64,000 nucleotides of DNA, from the NCBI RefSeq assembly GCF_001418325.1, contig NZ_LIPN01000052.1, positions 1 to 64,000 of the forward strand. Direction: 5' to 3'. Source of the stretch: Streptomyces atriruber. Lineage in GTDB: Bacteria; Actinomycetota; Actinomycetes; Streptomycetales; Streptomycetaceae. Below the pieces are notes generated by a model. The model was not told the DNA's origin, ran no database searches, and saw nothing but the letters and a program-made list of their open reading frames with translations. This document shows positions 55,407-64,000 of the stretch, piece after piece. Numbering within the stretch: the stretch's first letter is position 1; each line of letters opens with the position of its first letter. A program made the position numbers and the translations under genes.

Positions 55407-56030
55407 TCAATTCCCCCCGTTCTGTTCCGTATCCTGTGCCCGCCCATTCCCGGAACGTTCTCCGGTCAGCTGCTCGTGAAGCAACGTGAGCACGCTCCGT
55501 ACACTCTCCATACGGATTTCCGAACGGTCGCCGTTCAACCGCAGGGCGGCCACTTTCCCACGGGCTCCGCCATCGGCGTAACCGCGCATGCTTTCGAAAT
55601 CGGACACCGGGGCGGCGATATTCGGCCCCGTGACCGCGCCGTCCGGTCCCGCAACCGCCACGTACACGGTCCCGACCGGCCGGCCGTCCTGCGGTTCGGG
55701 CCCGGCGACCCCGGTGGTCGCGATCCCCCAGTCCGCGCCGAGAACCCGGCGCGCACCGTCCGCCATCTGCCGCGCGACCTCGGGATCCACGGCCCCGCGC
55801 TGGTCCAGCAGAGTGCCGTCGACGCCGAGCACGTCCCGCTTCAGCTCGGTGGCGTACGCGGTCACGGACCCCCGGAAGACCTTCGAGGCCCCCGGCACCG
55901 ACGTGATCCCCGCGGCCACCAGCCCCCCGGTCAGCGACTCGGCGACGGCGAGCGTCTCCCCGCGCGCGGCCAGGAGCCGCACGAGAGCGCTCGCCTGCAC
56001 CTCGGCGGCCGGGAGCCCGGGGGACGTCAC
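55407..56030 (-). CDS. CinA C-terminal-domain protein (nicotinamide-nucleotide amidase, PncC type)
   Basis: 207 aa from the GTG at 56030, which overlaps the pgsA stop by four bases. Only the amidase domain of CinA is present (AESLTGGLVAAGITSVPGAS; AYATELKRDVLGV; GIATTGVAGP), so it is PncC-like: deamidation of nicotinamide mononucleotide in NAD salvage. The C-terminal tail is Arg/Gly/Asn-rich. Translational coupling to pgsA and clustering with rimO and clgR are conserved in actinobacteria. Confidence 0.9.
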   Translation of the reverse strand: MTSPGLPAAEVQASALVRLLAARGETLAVAESLTGGLVAAGITSVPGASKVFRGSVTAYATELKRDVLGVDGTLLDQRGAVDPEVARQMADGARRVLGADWGIATTGVAGPEPQDGRPVGTVYVAVAGPDGAVTGPNIAAPVSDFESMRGYADGGARGKVAALRLNGDRSEIRMESVRSVLTLLHEQLTGERSGNGRAQDTEQNGGN

Positions 56031-56725
56031 TTCGCGGCCTCCCGCGCGGACTCCGCGGCTTCCGCACGCGCCTCGGCCATGCCCTGCCTGCGCAGCACGA
56101 CGGCCTGCTTCACGTAGTCCAGCCCGGTCACCACCGTCAGCACGACGGCGACCGCCATCACCCAGAAGCGCAGGGTCGCGAGCGGCCCGGTCAGCGCGAG
56201 AACGTACATCCCGACGGCCGTGCCCTGCGCCAGCGTCTTCATCTTTCCGCCGCGGCTGGCCGGAATGACGCCGTAACGGATCACCCAGAACCGCAGCAGC
56301 GTGATCCCGAGCTCGCGCCCGAGGATCACTCCGGTCACCCACCAGGGCAGATCGCCGAGCCAGGACAGACAGATCAGCGCCGCCCCCATGATCGCCTTGT
56401 CGGCGATGGGGTCGGCGATCTTCCCGAAGTCCGTGACCAGGTTGTACGTGCGCGCCAGGTGTCCGTCGAAGAGATCGGTGATCATGGCCACGGCGAAGGC
56501 GGCCCAGGCGAACGAGCGCCAGGCCGGGTCGTACCCGCCGTTGCCGAGCAGCAGCATCACGAAGCCGGGCACGAGCAGCAGCCGGACCATGGTCAGCAGG
56601 TTCGCGACGTTCCACAGGCTGGCCTGATTGACCGCCGCGGCGCCCAGCTTCCCGCCGCGCACCGGCTTGGCGCTCGAAGCGCCCTGAGCGCCGGAGCCGC
56701 CCGCGGGTGCCGGGACTCCTGTCAT
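56027..56725 (-). CDS. pgsA: CDP-diacylglycerol-glycerol-3-phosphate 3-phosphatidyltransferase
   Basis: 232 aa from the ATG at 56725, overlapping the rimO stop by four bases and preceded by GAGGAGG. The CDP-alcohol phosphotransferase signature is intact: DLFDGHLAR then G, D and D at the required spacing (GKIADPIAD). Five to six membrane helices. It makes phosphatidylglycerol phosphate, the first committed step of phosphatidylglycerol and cardiolipin synthesis. The N-terminal 30 residues are a low-complexity extension. Confidence 0.93.
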   Translation of the reverse strand: MTGVPAPAGGSGAQGASSAKPVRGGKLGAAAVNQASLWNVANLLTMVRLLLVPGFVMLLLGNGGYDPAWRSFAWAAFAVAMITDLFDGHLARTYNLVTDFGKIADPIADKAIMGAALICLSWLGDLPWWVTGVILGRELGITLLRFWVIRYGVIPASRGGKMKTLAQGTAVGMYVLALTGPLATLRFWVMAVAVVLTVVTGLDYVKQAVVLRRQGMAEARAEAAESAREAAK

Positions 56726-58203
56726 CTGCGGACCTCCTCGAGACACTCGGCCACCAAGTCCACGCCCTCCGTGCCGACGACCTTTGCCACGACCATACGG
56801 CCGACCTGCAGGCCGTCCCCACCCGTGGCGCCCGTCAGGCGGATCTGGCCGTCGGTCTCGGGGGCCTGGTGCGCGGCCCTGCCGAGCGGGCCCTCCTCCT
56901 CGTCGAGGGATTCGACGAGGACCTCGACGGTCTCGCCGAGCCGCTCGTCGGCGCGCTGCGAGGTGAGCTCCTCGGCGAGCCGCGCGATGTGCGCGAGCCG
57001 CTCGTCGACGACGTCCTGGTCGAGCTTCTCCTCGTACGTCGCCGCTTCGGTGCCCTCCTCGTCGGAGTATCCGAAGACGCCGATGGCGTCGAGGCGCGCG
57101 CCCGTCAGGAAGCGCTCCAGCTCCGCGAGGTCCGCCTCGCTCTCGCCGGGGAAGCCCACGATGAAGTTGGACCGCACGCCGGCCTGCGGCGCCTTGGACC
57201 GGATGGTGTCCAGGAGCTCCAGGAAGCGGTCGGTGTCCCCGAAGCGCCGCATGGCGCGCAGGACGCCGGGAGCGGAGTGCTGGAAGGACAGGTCGAAGTA
57301 CGGGGCGACCTTCTCGGTCGACGTGAGGACGTCGATGAGGCCGGGCCGCATCTCGGCGGGCTGCAGATAGCTGACGCGCACGCGCTCGATGCCGTCGACG
57401 GCGGCCAGCTCGGGCAGGAGCGTCTCCAGGAGCCGGATGTCGCCCAGGTCCTTGCCGTACGAAGTGTTGTTCTCCGAGACGAGCATGACCTCCTTGACGC
57501 CCTGCTCGGCGAGCCAGCGGGTCTCACCGAGGACGTCGGAGGGGCGGCGCGAGATGAAGGAGCCGCGGAAGGAGGGGATGGCGCAGAACGAGCAGCGCCG
57601 GTCGCAGCCGGAGGCCAGCTTCACCGAGGCCACGGGGTTGGTGCCGAGGCGGCGGCGCAGCGGGGCGCGCGGCCCGGACGCGGGCGCGACCCCCTCGGGA
57701 AGGTCCTGGGGGGCCGGGGCGGGCTCGGCGGGGCCGTGGCCCGGAAGGGCGACGGCGGCCTGGGCGTCCTGGCGCTCCGCGGGGCTGATCGGCAGCAGCT
57801 TGCGCCGGTCGCGCGGGGTGTGGGCCTCGACGCTGCCGCCGCTGAGGATCGTCTGCAGACGGCCGGAGATGTCGGCGTAGTCGTCGAACCCGAGCACGCC
57901 GTCGGCCTCGGGCAGGGCGTCGGCGAGCTCCTTGCCGTACCGCTCGGCCATGCAGCCGACCGCGACGACGGCCTGGGTCTTGCCGTGACCCTTCAGGTCA
58001 TTGGCTTCGAGGAGGGCGTCGACGGAGTCCTTCTTGGCGGCTTCGACGAAGCCACAGGTGTTGACGACGGCGACGTCCGCGTCCTCGGCGTCCTCGACGA
58101 GCTGCCAGCCGTCCGCCTCCAAGCGGCCTGCGAGCTCCTCCGAGTCCACCTCGTTACGGGCGCAGCCAAGGGTGACAAGGGCGACGGTGCGGCGTTCGGG
58201 CAT
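56722..58203 (-). CDS. rimO: ribosomal protein S12 methylthiotransferase
   Basis: 493 aa. N-terminal cluster cysteines in [19 protein letters not shown] and VGCMAERYG; radical-SAM [11 protein letters not shown] (CxxxCxxC); C-terminal TRAM domain (about residues 425-490). A Pro/Ala/Gly-rich insertion of about 45 residues (around 140-190) separates the first two domains, as in other streptomycetes. It methylthiolates Asp89 of ribosomal protein S12. The second MiaB-like enzyme of the window, distinguished by the RimO-type LGCARN and C-terminal context. Start of the rimO-pgsA-cinA unit. Confidence 0.93.
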   Translation of the reverse strand: MPERRTVALVTLGCARNEVDSEELAGRLEADGWQLVEDAEDADVAVVNTCGFVEAAKKDSVDALLEANDLKGHGKTQAVVAVGCMAERYGKELADALPEADGVLGFDDYADISGRLQTILSGGSVEAHTPRDRRKLLPISPAERQDAQAAVALPGHGPAEPAPAPQDLPEGVAPASGPRAPLRRRLGTNPVASVKLASGCDRRCSFCAIPSFRGSFISRRPSDVLGETRWLAEQGVKEVMLVSENNTSYGKDLGDIRLLETLLPELAAVDGIERVRVSYLQPAEMRPGLIDVLTSTEKVAPYFDLSFQHSAPGVLRAMRRFGDTDRFLELLDTIRSKAPQAGVRSNFIVGFPGESEADLAELERFLTGARLDAIGVFGYSDEEGTEAATYEEKLDQDVVDERLAHIARLAEELTSQRADERLGETVEVLVESLDEEEGPLGRAAHQAPETDGQIRLTGATGGDGLQVGRMVVAKVVGTEGVDLVAECLEEVRR

Positions 58204-58341
58204 GGTCTCAAGACTACTTCGTCCGCGCCCGGGCCCCGGCCGCCAGGGTTACCCGGCGGTCGGCCCAGGGCCGCCGACCCGTCATCCAGCAGTCACCGCG
58301 CCTCGTACGGAACCGCTGGTCAGCGGCGCAAGGGAGGGCTG

Positions 58342-59247
58342 TCAGCCGACCTCGGGGTCGCCCTTCGTGTAGGTGAGGCGCTCCACTTGGCCGGGCTCGA
58401 ATTCGTTCTCGACCTGCTTGCCGTTCACATACAGCTCGATCGCTCCGGCATCGCCGAGGACGAGGTCGACCTTCTGCTTGTCCTGGAACGTCTTGTCCTG
58501 GCCCTGCTCGAGAACGCCGTCGAAGAGCGTGCGCCCGCTGTGGTCCTTCGCCGAGATCCAGCTGCGGCCGTCCGCGGCCTGGACCTTGACCGTGACCTTG
58601 TCGCGCGGGACCCCGGCGATGGCACTGTCCGAGGGGTCGGGCTTGGGGTCGGCGGGCTTGGTGGGCTTCGGCTTCTCGGCGGACTTGGTGGGAGCCGGGG
58701 TGGAGCCTTCGGCGACCGACTTGGAGCCGTCGTCGCTGTCGTCGCCGCCGTTGAACGCGGTGAAGCCGACGAAGCCGATCACCGCGACGATCGCGGCGAC
58801 CATGGCCGCGGTCCAGTTCGGACGACGCGGTTCGGAGCGGATGCGCTCGGCCTCGAAGAGGGGCGCGGCCGGTGTGGGCGCGGGCGGATGGCCGCCGTGG
58901 CCCTCGTCGTACTGGGCGACCAGTGGGGTCGGGTCGAGGCCGACGGCGCGGGCCAGCGTCCTGATGTGGCCGCGTGCGTACACATCGCCGCCGCATCGGG
59001 AGAAGTCGTCCTGTTCGATCGCGTGCACGATCGGGACGCGCACTCGGGTGGACGTGCTCACTTCGTCGACGGTCAGACCTGCGTCGATGCGGGCCTGCTG
59101 CAGGACGCGGCCGATCGAGGGCCGTTCCTCGGCCGGGCGGTCGGCCGCCCGGCTCTCGTCTGCCGGACTCTCGTCCGTGACGCGGTCGGTGCGGTCGAGG
59201 CGGTCGTCCGAAGGTCGGTCGTCTTCAGGGGAGTTACCGATGGACAC
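58342..59247 (-). CDS. RodZ-like HTH membrane protein
   Basis: 301 aa from the GTG at 59247 (GAAAGG upstream); a GTG at 59274 is an alternative. Domain order: acidic N-terminus, HTH_25-type helix-turn-helix (about residues 45-110; GRVLQQARIDAGLTVDEVS), one membrane helix (TAAMVAAIVAVIGFVGFTAF), a Lys/Pro linker and a C-terminal beta domain (about 215-300; WISAKDHSGRTLFDGVLEQG). This is the architecture of RodZ, a cytoskeletal/cell-shape factor. Located between rimO and ftsK. Confidence 0.85.
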   Translation of the reverse strand: MSIGNSPEDDRPSDDRLDRTDRVTDESPADESRAADRPAEERPSIGRVLQQARIDAGLTVDEVSTSTRVRVPIVHAIEQDDFSRCGGDVYARGHIRTLARAVGLDPTPLVAQYDEGHGGHPPAPTPAAPLFEAERIRSEPRRPNWTAAMVAAIVAVIGFVGFTAFNGGDDSDDGSKSVAEGSTPAPTKSAEKPKPTKPADPKPDPSDSAIAGVPRDKVTVKVQAADGRSWISAKDHSGRTLFDGVLEQGQDKTFQDKQKVDLVLGDAGAIELYVNGKQVENEFEPGQVERLTYTKGDPEVG

Positions 59248-59440
59248 GGGGGCGCCTTTCGAGCGTGTAGCCACCTGCCGGAGGTTCAGTTTAGGGGGGT
59301 CTTGAAAGGGTGGGGCAACCGGGCGGACGGACTTTGTACGCCATCAGAATGGCCGGACATCCTGATGGTGGGACATCGTGCTCTTCTCTCCCTCAACTTG
59401 ACGTATGCCGAAGAGAAACGGTTGCCTGCCCTTCCCTTAC

Positions 59441-59471
59441 GGGTGAGCCTCGCTCACCCTTCCGGGTGAGC
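59441..59471 (-). terminator. hairpin repeats overlapping the ftsK stop codon
   Basis: GGGTGAGC (59441-59448) pairs with GCTCACCC (59452-59459), which includes the ftsK stop; GGGTGAGC recurs at 59464-59471. Alternative pairings give a compact structure at the 3' end. Confidence 0.5.
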
Positions 59472-62252
59472 CTCCCCGCGGATCACCGCGAGCACTCCGT
59501 CCAGCTCATCAGGTTTCACAAGAACGTCACGTGCCTTGGAGCCCTCGCTGGGCCCCACGATGGAACGCGATTCCATCAGGTCCATGAGTCTGCCGGCCTT
59601 GGCGAAGCCGACGCGCAGCTTGCGCTGCAGCATGGACGTGGACCCGAACTGTGTGGAAACCACCAGCTCAGCGGCCTGGCACAGCAGATCCAGGTCATCG
59701 CCGATGTCCTCGTCGATCTCCTTCTTCTGCTTGGTCCCGACGGTGACGTCGTCCCTGAAGACGGGCGCCATCTGGTCCTTGCAGTGCTGGACGACCGCGT
59801 GGATCTCGTCCTCGGTGACGAAGGCGCCCTGCATACGAGTGGGCTTGTTCGCACCCATCGGCAGGAACAGTCCGTCGCCCTTGCCGATGAGCTTCTCCGC
59901 ACCCGGCTGGTCGAGGATGACGCGGCTGTCGGCGAGCGAGGAGGTCGCGAAGGCGAGCCGGGAGGGCACGTTCGCCTTGATCAGGCCGGTGACGACGTCC
60001 ACGGAGGGGCGCTGGGTGGCAAGCACGAGGTGGATGCCGGCCGCGCGCGCCAGCTGCGTGATGCGCACGATCGAGTCCTCGACGTCGCGCGGGGCGACCA
60101 TCATGAGGTCGGCGAGCTCGTCGACGATCACGAGCAGGTACGGGTAGGCCTTGAGCTCGCGCTCGCTGCCCTCGGGCGTCTTGAGCTTGCCCTCGCGCAC
60201 GGCCTGGTTGAAGTCGTCGATGTGGCGGTACCCGAACGCCGCGAGGTCGTCGTAGCGCAGGTCCATCTCGCGGACGACCCACTGGAGCGCCTCGGCGGCC
60301 CGCTTGGGGTTGGTGATGATCGGCGTGATCAGGTGCGGAATGCCCTCGTACGCGGTGAGCTCGACGCGCTTGGGGTCCACCAGGACCATCCGTACGTCCT
60401 CGGGCGTCGCTCTTATCATGATCGACGTGATCAGGCAGTTGATGCAGGACGACTTGCCGGATCCGGTGGCTCCGGCCACCAGGATGTGCGGCATCTTCGC
60501 CATGTTGGCCATCACGTAGCCGCCCTCGACGTCCTTGCCGAGCGCGACGAGCATGGGGTGGTCGTCCTCGGCCGCGTCGGCCAGCCGCAGCACGTCTCCC
60601 ACGTTGACCATCTCACGGTCGGTGTTCGGGATCTCGATGCCGACCGCGGACTTGCCGGGGATGGGGGAGATGATCCGGACGTCCGGGGACGCGACCGCGT
60701 ACGCGATGTTCTTGGCCAGGGCCGTGATCTTCTCGACCTTCACGGCGGGGCCGAGCTCGATCTCGTAGCGCGTGACCGTCGGACCGCGCGTGAAGCCGGT
60801 GACGGCCGCGTCGACCTTGAACTCGGTGAACACGTTCGTCAGCGAGTCCACGACCGCGTCGTTCGCCGCGCTGCGGGTCTTGCCGGGGCCGCCGCGCTCC
60901 AAGAGGTCGAGCGAGGGCAGCGAGTAGGTGATGTCCCCGGAGAGCTGGAGCTGCTCGGCGCGCGGCGGCAGCTCCCGGTGGGTCTCGGGCGCGGACTTGG
61001 TGAGGTCCGGCACGGGGCCGTCGGAGCCGCCACCGGGCGTCTGCGGCTTCTTCTTGAGCTTGCCGGGCACCGGCGCGTCCGTGGCGCGCGCGGGCGGTAC
61101 AGGCGCGCTGTGCTCCCGCTCCTCGCGCTGTCCGCGCTCCTCCCGCTCCCCGGAGACGCCCTGCGTCAGATCGGCGACCAGCGGCGAGGGAGGCATGCCG
61201 TGCATCACGGCGCCGTCCAGGGCCGCGGCCGCGGCGGCCGCCACGTCCACGGCGTCCATCGGCCGGTCCATGTCCGGCTGTACGGGGGCCCTGCGCGGCC
61301 TGCGGCGCTTGGTGAGCGCCTCTTCCTCGGCCAGGTCCGGGTCGTACGCGTCGGGGGCGGCGCTGCGCCTGCGCGCGGGGCGTGCGGGCAGCGCCTCGCG
61401 CCACTGCTCGTCGTAGCGCTCGTCGTCGTCCGTGAATTCGTGCGCCTCGGGCTCCGGCTGGATCACGCCGAGCTTGACCCCGAGCAGCCGCAGCCGCTGC
61501 GGGATGGCGTTGACGGGCGTCGCCGTGACGACGAGCAGCCCGAAGACGGTGAGGAGCACCAGGAGCGGCACCGCGAGGATCTCGCCCATGGTGAAGATCA
61601 GGGGTGTGGAGGCGCCCCAGCCGATCAGGCCGCCGGCGTCCCTTATCGCCTGCATGCCGTCGCTGCGCGCCGGTGAACCGCAGGCGACGTGGACCTGACC
61701 GAGGATGCCGATGACGAGGGCGGACAGGCCGATCACGATGCGGCCGTTCGCCTCGGGCTTCTCCGGGTGCCGGATGAGGCGTACGGCGATGGCGCCCAGC
61801 AGCAGCGGCACCAGCAGGTCGAGACGGCCGAACGCGCCGGTCACCAGGACCTCGACGAGGTCGCCGACCGGGCCGCGCAGATTCGACCAGGTGCCCGCCG
61901 CGACGATCAGCGCGATGCCGAGCAGCAGGAGCGCGAGACCGTCCTTGCGGTGGGCCGGGTCGAGGCCCTTGGCGCCCCGCCCTATGCCGCGGAACATCGC
62001 GCCGACCCCGTGCGCCAGGCCCAGCCAGACGGCGCGCACGAGCCGGTACACGCCCCCTGTGGGGCTGGGCGCCGGCTTGGGCGCGGGCTTCTTGGCAGCG
62101 GCCTTCTTGGCCGGTGCCTTCTTCGCGGGCGCCTTCTTTGCCGCGGTCTTCTTCGCGGGCGGTCTGGCAGCGGCCTTCTTCGCCGGAGCCTTCGTCGGCG
62201 CGGCCGCCTTCTTCGCGGGCGTCTTCTTGGCTGCGGACTGACGTGAGGCCAT
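59454..62252 (-). CDS. ftsK: FtsK/SpoIIIE DNA translocase
   Basis: 932 aa from the ATG at 62252. The first 60 residues are a lysine/alanine/proline repeat (TPAKK, APAKKAAA units), like eukaryotic histone H1 tails. Four membrane helices follow (about 95-255), then an acidic/Pro-rich linker, then the motor: Walker A VAGATGSGKSSCIN, Walker B VIVDELADLMMVAPRD, and the C-terminal gamma winged helix (about 860-930; LQRKLRVGFAKAGRLMDLME). It pumps chromosomes through sporulation septa. The N-terminal repeat is species-variable and unusual in length. Confidence 0.96.
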   Translation of the reverse strand: MASRQSAAKKTPAKKAAAPTKAPAKKAAARPPAKKTAAKKAPAKKAPAKKAAAKKPAPKPAPSPTGGVYRLVRAVWLGLAHGVGAMFRGIGRGAKGLDPAHRKDGLALLLLGIALIVAAGTWSNLRGPVGDLVEVLVTGAFGRLDLLVPLLLGAIAVRLIRHPEKPEANGRIVIGLSALVIGILGQVHVACGSPARSDGMQAIRDAGGLIGWGASTPLIFTMGEILAVPLLVLLTVFGLLVVTATPVNAIPQRLRLLGVKLGVIQPEPEAHEFTDDDERYDEQWREALPARPARRRSAAPDAYDPDLAEEEALTKRRRPRRAPVQPDMDRPMDAVDVAAAAAAALDGAVMHGMPPSPLVADLTQGVSGEREERGQREEREHSAPVPPARATDAPVPGKLKKKPQTPGGGSDGPVPDLTKSAPETHRELPPRAEQLQLSGDITYSLPSLDLLERGGPGKTRSAANDAVVDSLTNVFTEFKVDAAVTGFTRGPTVTRYEIELGPAVKVEKITALAKNIAYAVASPDVRIISPIPGKSAVGIEIPNTDREMVNVGDVLRLADAAEDDHPMLVALGKDVEGGYVMANMAKMPHILVAGATGSGKSSCINCLITSIMIRATPEDVRMVLVDPKRVELTAYEGIPHLITPIITNPKRAAEALQWVVREMDLRYDDLAAFGYRHIDDFNQAVREGKLKTPEGSERELKAYPYLLVIVDELADLMMVAPRDVEDSIVRITQLARAAGIHLVLATQRPSVDVVTGLIKANVPSRLAFATSSLADSRVILDQPGAEKLIGKGDGLFLPMGANKPTRMQGAFVTEDEIHAVVQHCKDQMAPVFRDDVTVGTKQKKEIDEDIGDDLDLLCQAAELVVSTQFGSTSMLQRKLRVGFAKAGRLMDLMESRSIVGPSEGSKARDVLVKPDELDGVLAVIRGEAHPEG

Positions 62253-62398
62253 GGGTGTGAGGTTACCGGTGCGGGCCACTGCGGACACGTGTGCCCACTG
62301 CTTCACCCGTTCGTGTCGCCTCTGCGGAGGCGGAGAACTGACGGTGATTCACCGGGTGCCCGCGGCACGAAACCTCGCCAGTGAGGCTTCGCGCCGCG

Positions 62399-63082
62399 TC
62401 AGTTCTGCGAGGGAACCGAAGGGGCGCCGGTGCCGGTGCCCGGCTCCAGCGCGTCAAGAGCCCGTCGCAGACCGGTGAGTTTGCGTTCGAGATGGGCGGC
62501 GGTGGCCACCGCCGCCGCGTCCGCCGACTCGTCGTCCAGCTGCTTGGACAGCGCCTCGGCCTGCTCCTCGACCGCGGCGAGCCGCGCCGACAGCTCGGCG
62601 AGCAGCCCCGCGGGCTCCTTCGCGTCACCGGCAGCGGCCTTGCCGCCGCCCTCCAGCTGGAGCCGCAGCAGCGCCGCCTGCTCCCGCAGTTGGCAGTTCT
62701 TCATGTACAGCTCGACGAACACCGAGACCTTCGCGCGCAGCACCCACGGGTCGAAAGGCTTCGAGATGTAGTCCACAGCGCCCGCGGCGTACCCGCGGAA
62801 GGTGTGGTGCGGCCCGTGGTTGATGGCGGTGAGGAAGATGATCGGGATGTCCCGGGTCCGCTCCCGCCGCTTGATGTGCGCCGCGGTTTCGAAACCGTCC
62901 ATTCCTGGCATCTGGACGTCCAGCAGAATGACTGCGAAGTCGTCCGTGAGTAGTGCTTTGAGCGCTTCCTCCCCGGACGATGCCCGCACCAGTGTCTGAT
63001 CGAGCGCAGAGAGGATGGCCTCCAGCGCCAGCAGATTCTCCGGCCGGTCATCGACCAGGAGGATCTTGGCCTTCTGCACCAT
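62399..63082 (-). CDS. osaB: OsaB-like response regulator with coiled-coil tail
   Basis: 227 aa from the ATG at 63082 (MVQKAKILLVDDRPENLLAL). Receiver domain about residues 5-125: phosphoacceptor in ILLDVQMPGMDGF and YISKPFDPW. The remainder is helical and Leu/Glu/Ala-rich (QLREQAALLRLQLEGGG; LLAELSARLAAVEEQ), a probable coiled coil; there is no DNA-binding domain. In S. coelicolor the osaAB pair governs osmoadaptation and aerial growth under high osmolarity; the name is transferred from position and architecture. Confidence 0.85.
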   Translation of the reverse strand: MVQKAKILLVDDRPENLLALEAILSALDQTLVRASSGEEALKALLTDDFAVILLDVQMPGMDGFETAAHIKRRERTRDIPIIFLTAINHGPHHTFRGYAAGAVDYISKPFDPWVLRAKVSVFVELYMKNCQLREQAALLRLQLEGGGKAAAGDAKEPAGLLAELSARLAAVEEQAEALSKQLDDESADAAAVATAAHLERKLTGLRRALDALEPGTGTGAPSVPSQN

Positions 63083-63326
63083 GGCCCGCCCTCCTCGCCC
63101 CGGCGAAACACCGGGCGCCGCCCCAGAGGACGACTCCCTTGCGCCGCCCGTCCTTGTGCCGGTCATGGTAGCCGCACCCCGCCTGTCGCCACACCCTGTC
63201 ACCGCGATGTCACTGTGCACGTAGCAGAAACGCGGTGGGAGACCAGAAGGTTCCCCGAATACCGCGGTTCTACACGACCTCCGCCACACTCTGTCAGCAA
63301 CTCCGTGTGACGAAGCCGGTTCTCGG

Positions 63327-64000
63327 TCACTGTGCGCGCATCCACTGCTCCATGACCGACAACAGGTGATCCGGGTCGACCGGCTTCGTAACGTAATCGG
63401 AAGCTCCGGAGTCGATCGCCTTCTCCCGGTCGCCCTTCATCGCCTTCGCGGTGAGCGCGATGATCGGGAGCCCGGCGAACTGCGGCATCCTGCGGATCGC
63501 CGTCGTCGTCGCGTACCCGTCCATCTCGGGCATCATGATGTCCATCAGAACAACCGTCACATCGTCGTGCTGTTCCAGCACTTCAATGCCTTCACGGCCG
63601 TTCTCCGCGTACAGCACCGCCAGACCGTGCTGTTCCAGGACGCTGGTGAGTGCGAAGACGTTGCGGATGTCGTCGTCGACGATCAGCACCTTCTCGCCGC
63701 CGAAGTGGAAACCGGGCCGCGCCGCGGCCGGTGTCTCCTGGCCCGTGGACGGCCACGGCTCCTGCGCCCGCTGCTCCTCCTGGGCTCCGCCCACCGGCTG
63801 GCCCGGCAGCGCCGAGGGCTCCTGCGGGGGCGCGGAACGGCGCCGCCTGCGGAAGAGCGACGAGGTCCCCAGCGGCTCCTCGCGGCGCGCCGGAGCGGCC
63901 TCCGGCTGTGCGGTGCCCTCGGCGGCGGGAGCCTCCTCCAGGGCGGGCAGTTCGCGCGGCTGGGGCGAGGGCGCCAGCTGCGCATAGCCCTGGGGCGGCA
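63327..64000 (-). CDS. osaA: OsaA-like hybrid sensor histidine kinase, C-terminal receiver part
   Basis: The frame stays open to the window edge, so only about 224 C-terminal residues are visible. A Pro/Ala/Arg-rich linker leads to a receiver domain (about the last 130 residues): [20 protein letters not shown], phosphoacceptor in [34 protein letters not shown]. This arrangement is typical of HAMP-repeat hybrid kinases. Position next to osaB supports OsaA. The kinase core lies outside the window. Confidence 0.8.
   Translation of the reverse strand, partial: PPQGYAQLAPSPQPRELPALEEAPAAEGTAQPEAAPARREEPLGTSSLFRRRRRSAPPQEPSALPGQPVGGAQEEQRAQEPWPSTGQETPAAARPGFHFGGEKVLIVDDDIRNVFALTSVLEQHGLAVLYAENGREGIEVLEQHDDVTVVLMDIMMPEMDGYATTTAIRRMPQFAGLPIIALTAKAMKGDREKAIDSGASDYVTKPVDPDHLLSVMEQWMRAQ

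Overview
The window is high-G+C, gene-dense chromosomal DNA of a Streptomyces or very close relative. The evidence is the strong third-position G/C bias, many GTG starts, and protein sequences that read as typical streptomycete orthologues (LexA, RecA of 374 aa, NrdR/NrdJ, HflX, RshA, GluABCD, ClgR, OsaB). From memory, the gene order matches the core region of the Streptomyces coelicolor chromosome running from osaAB/ftsK through recA, miaB, dapF and hflX to lexA/nrdRJ. I see no rRNA, tRNA, CRISPR array, insertion sequence, prophage or attachment site.

Layout: (1) 1-5.5 kb: 3' end of a TerD-family gene, then the nrdR-nrdJ ribonucleotide reductase operon divergent from lexA. Paired NrdR boxes and a LexA box lie in the shared intergenic region. 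(2) 5.5-14 kb: a DinG helicase and a four-gene NIS siderophore operon (aminotransferase, two IucA/IucC synthetases, GNAT acyltransferase). (3) 14-25 kb: two tandem paralogous secreted trypsin-like proteases, then hflX, an M1 peptidase, rshA, dapF, a small membrane protein and miaA on the minus strand. (4) 25-29 kb: two small proteins, a dioxygenase-like gene, miaB and a TAXI-type binding protein. (5) 29-35 kb: the gluR-gluK two-component system divergent from the gluABCD glutamate transporter. (6) 35-38.4 kb: an FAD monooxygenase, then a sulfur operon (cysteine dioxygenase-like protein and rhodanese) preceded by a probably leaderless Cys-rich leader peptide. (7) 38.4-46 kb: an FtsX-type permease with its regulator, recX-recA, an AI-2E-type membrane protein and a DUF3046 protein. 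(8) 46-54 kb: a toroid-fold hypothetical protein, the very large helicase Lhr, a tiny secreted repeat peptide, a Nei/Fpg glycosylase and an SDR oxidoreductase. (9) 54-64 kb: dps, clgR, cinA/pncC, pgsA, rimO, a RodZ-like protein, ftsK, osaB and the 3' end of osaA.

Themes: DNA replication and repair genes are unusually concentrated (nrdRJ, lexA, dinG, recA, recX, lhr, nei, ftsK), and lexA and recA both carry recognisable SOS operators. Stress and signalling genes (rshA, gluRK, clgR, osaAB, dps) are interspersed. The accessory parts most worth study are the incomplete NIS siderophore operon, the Cys-leader-controlled sulfur operon, the secreted nonapeptide-repeat protein and the paired proteases with a conserved Trp-rich N-terminal module.
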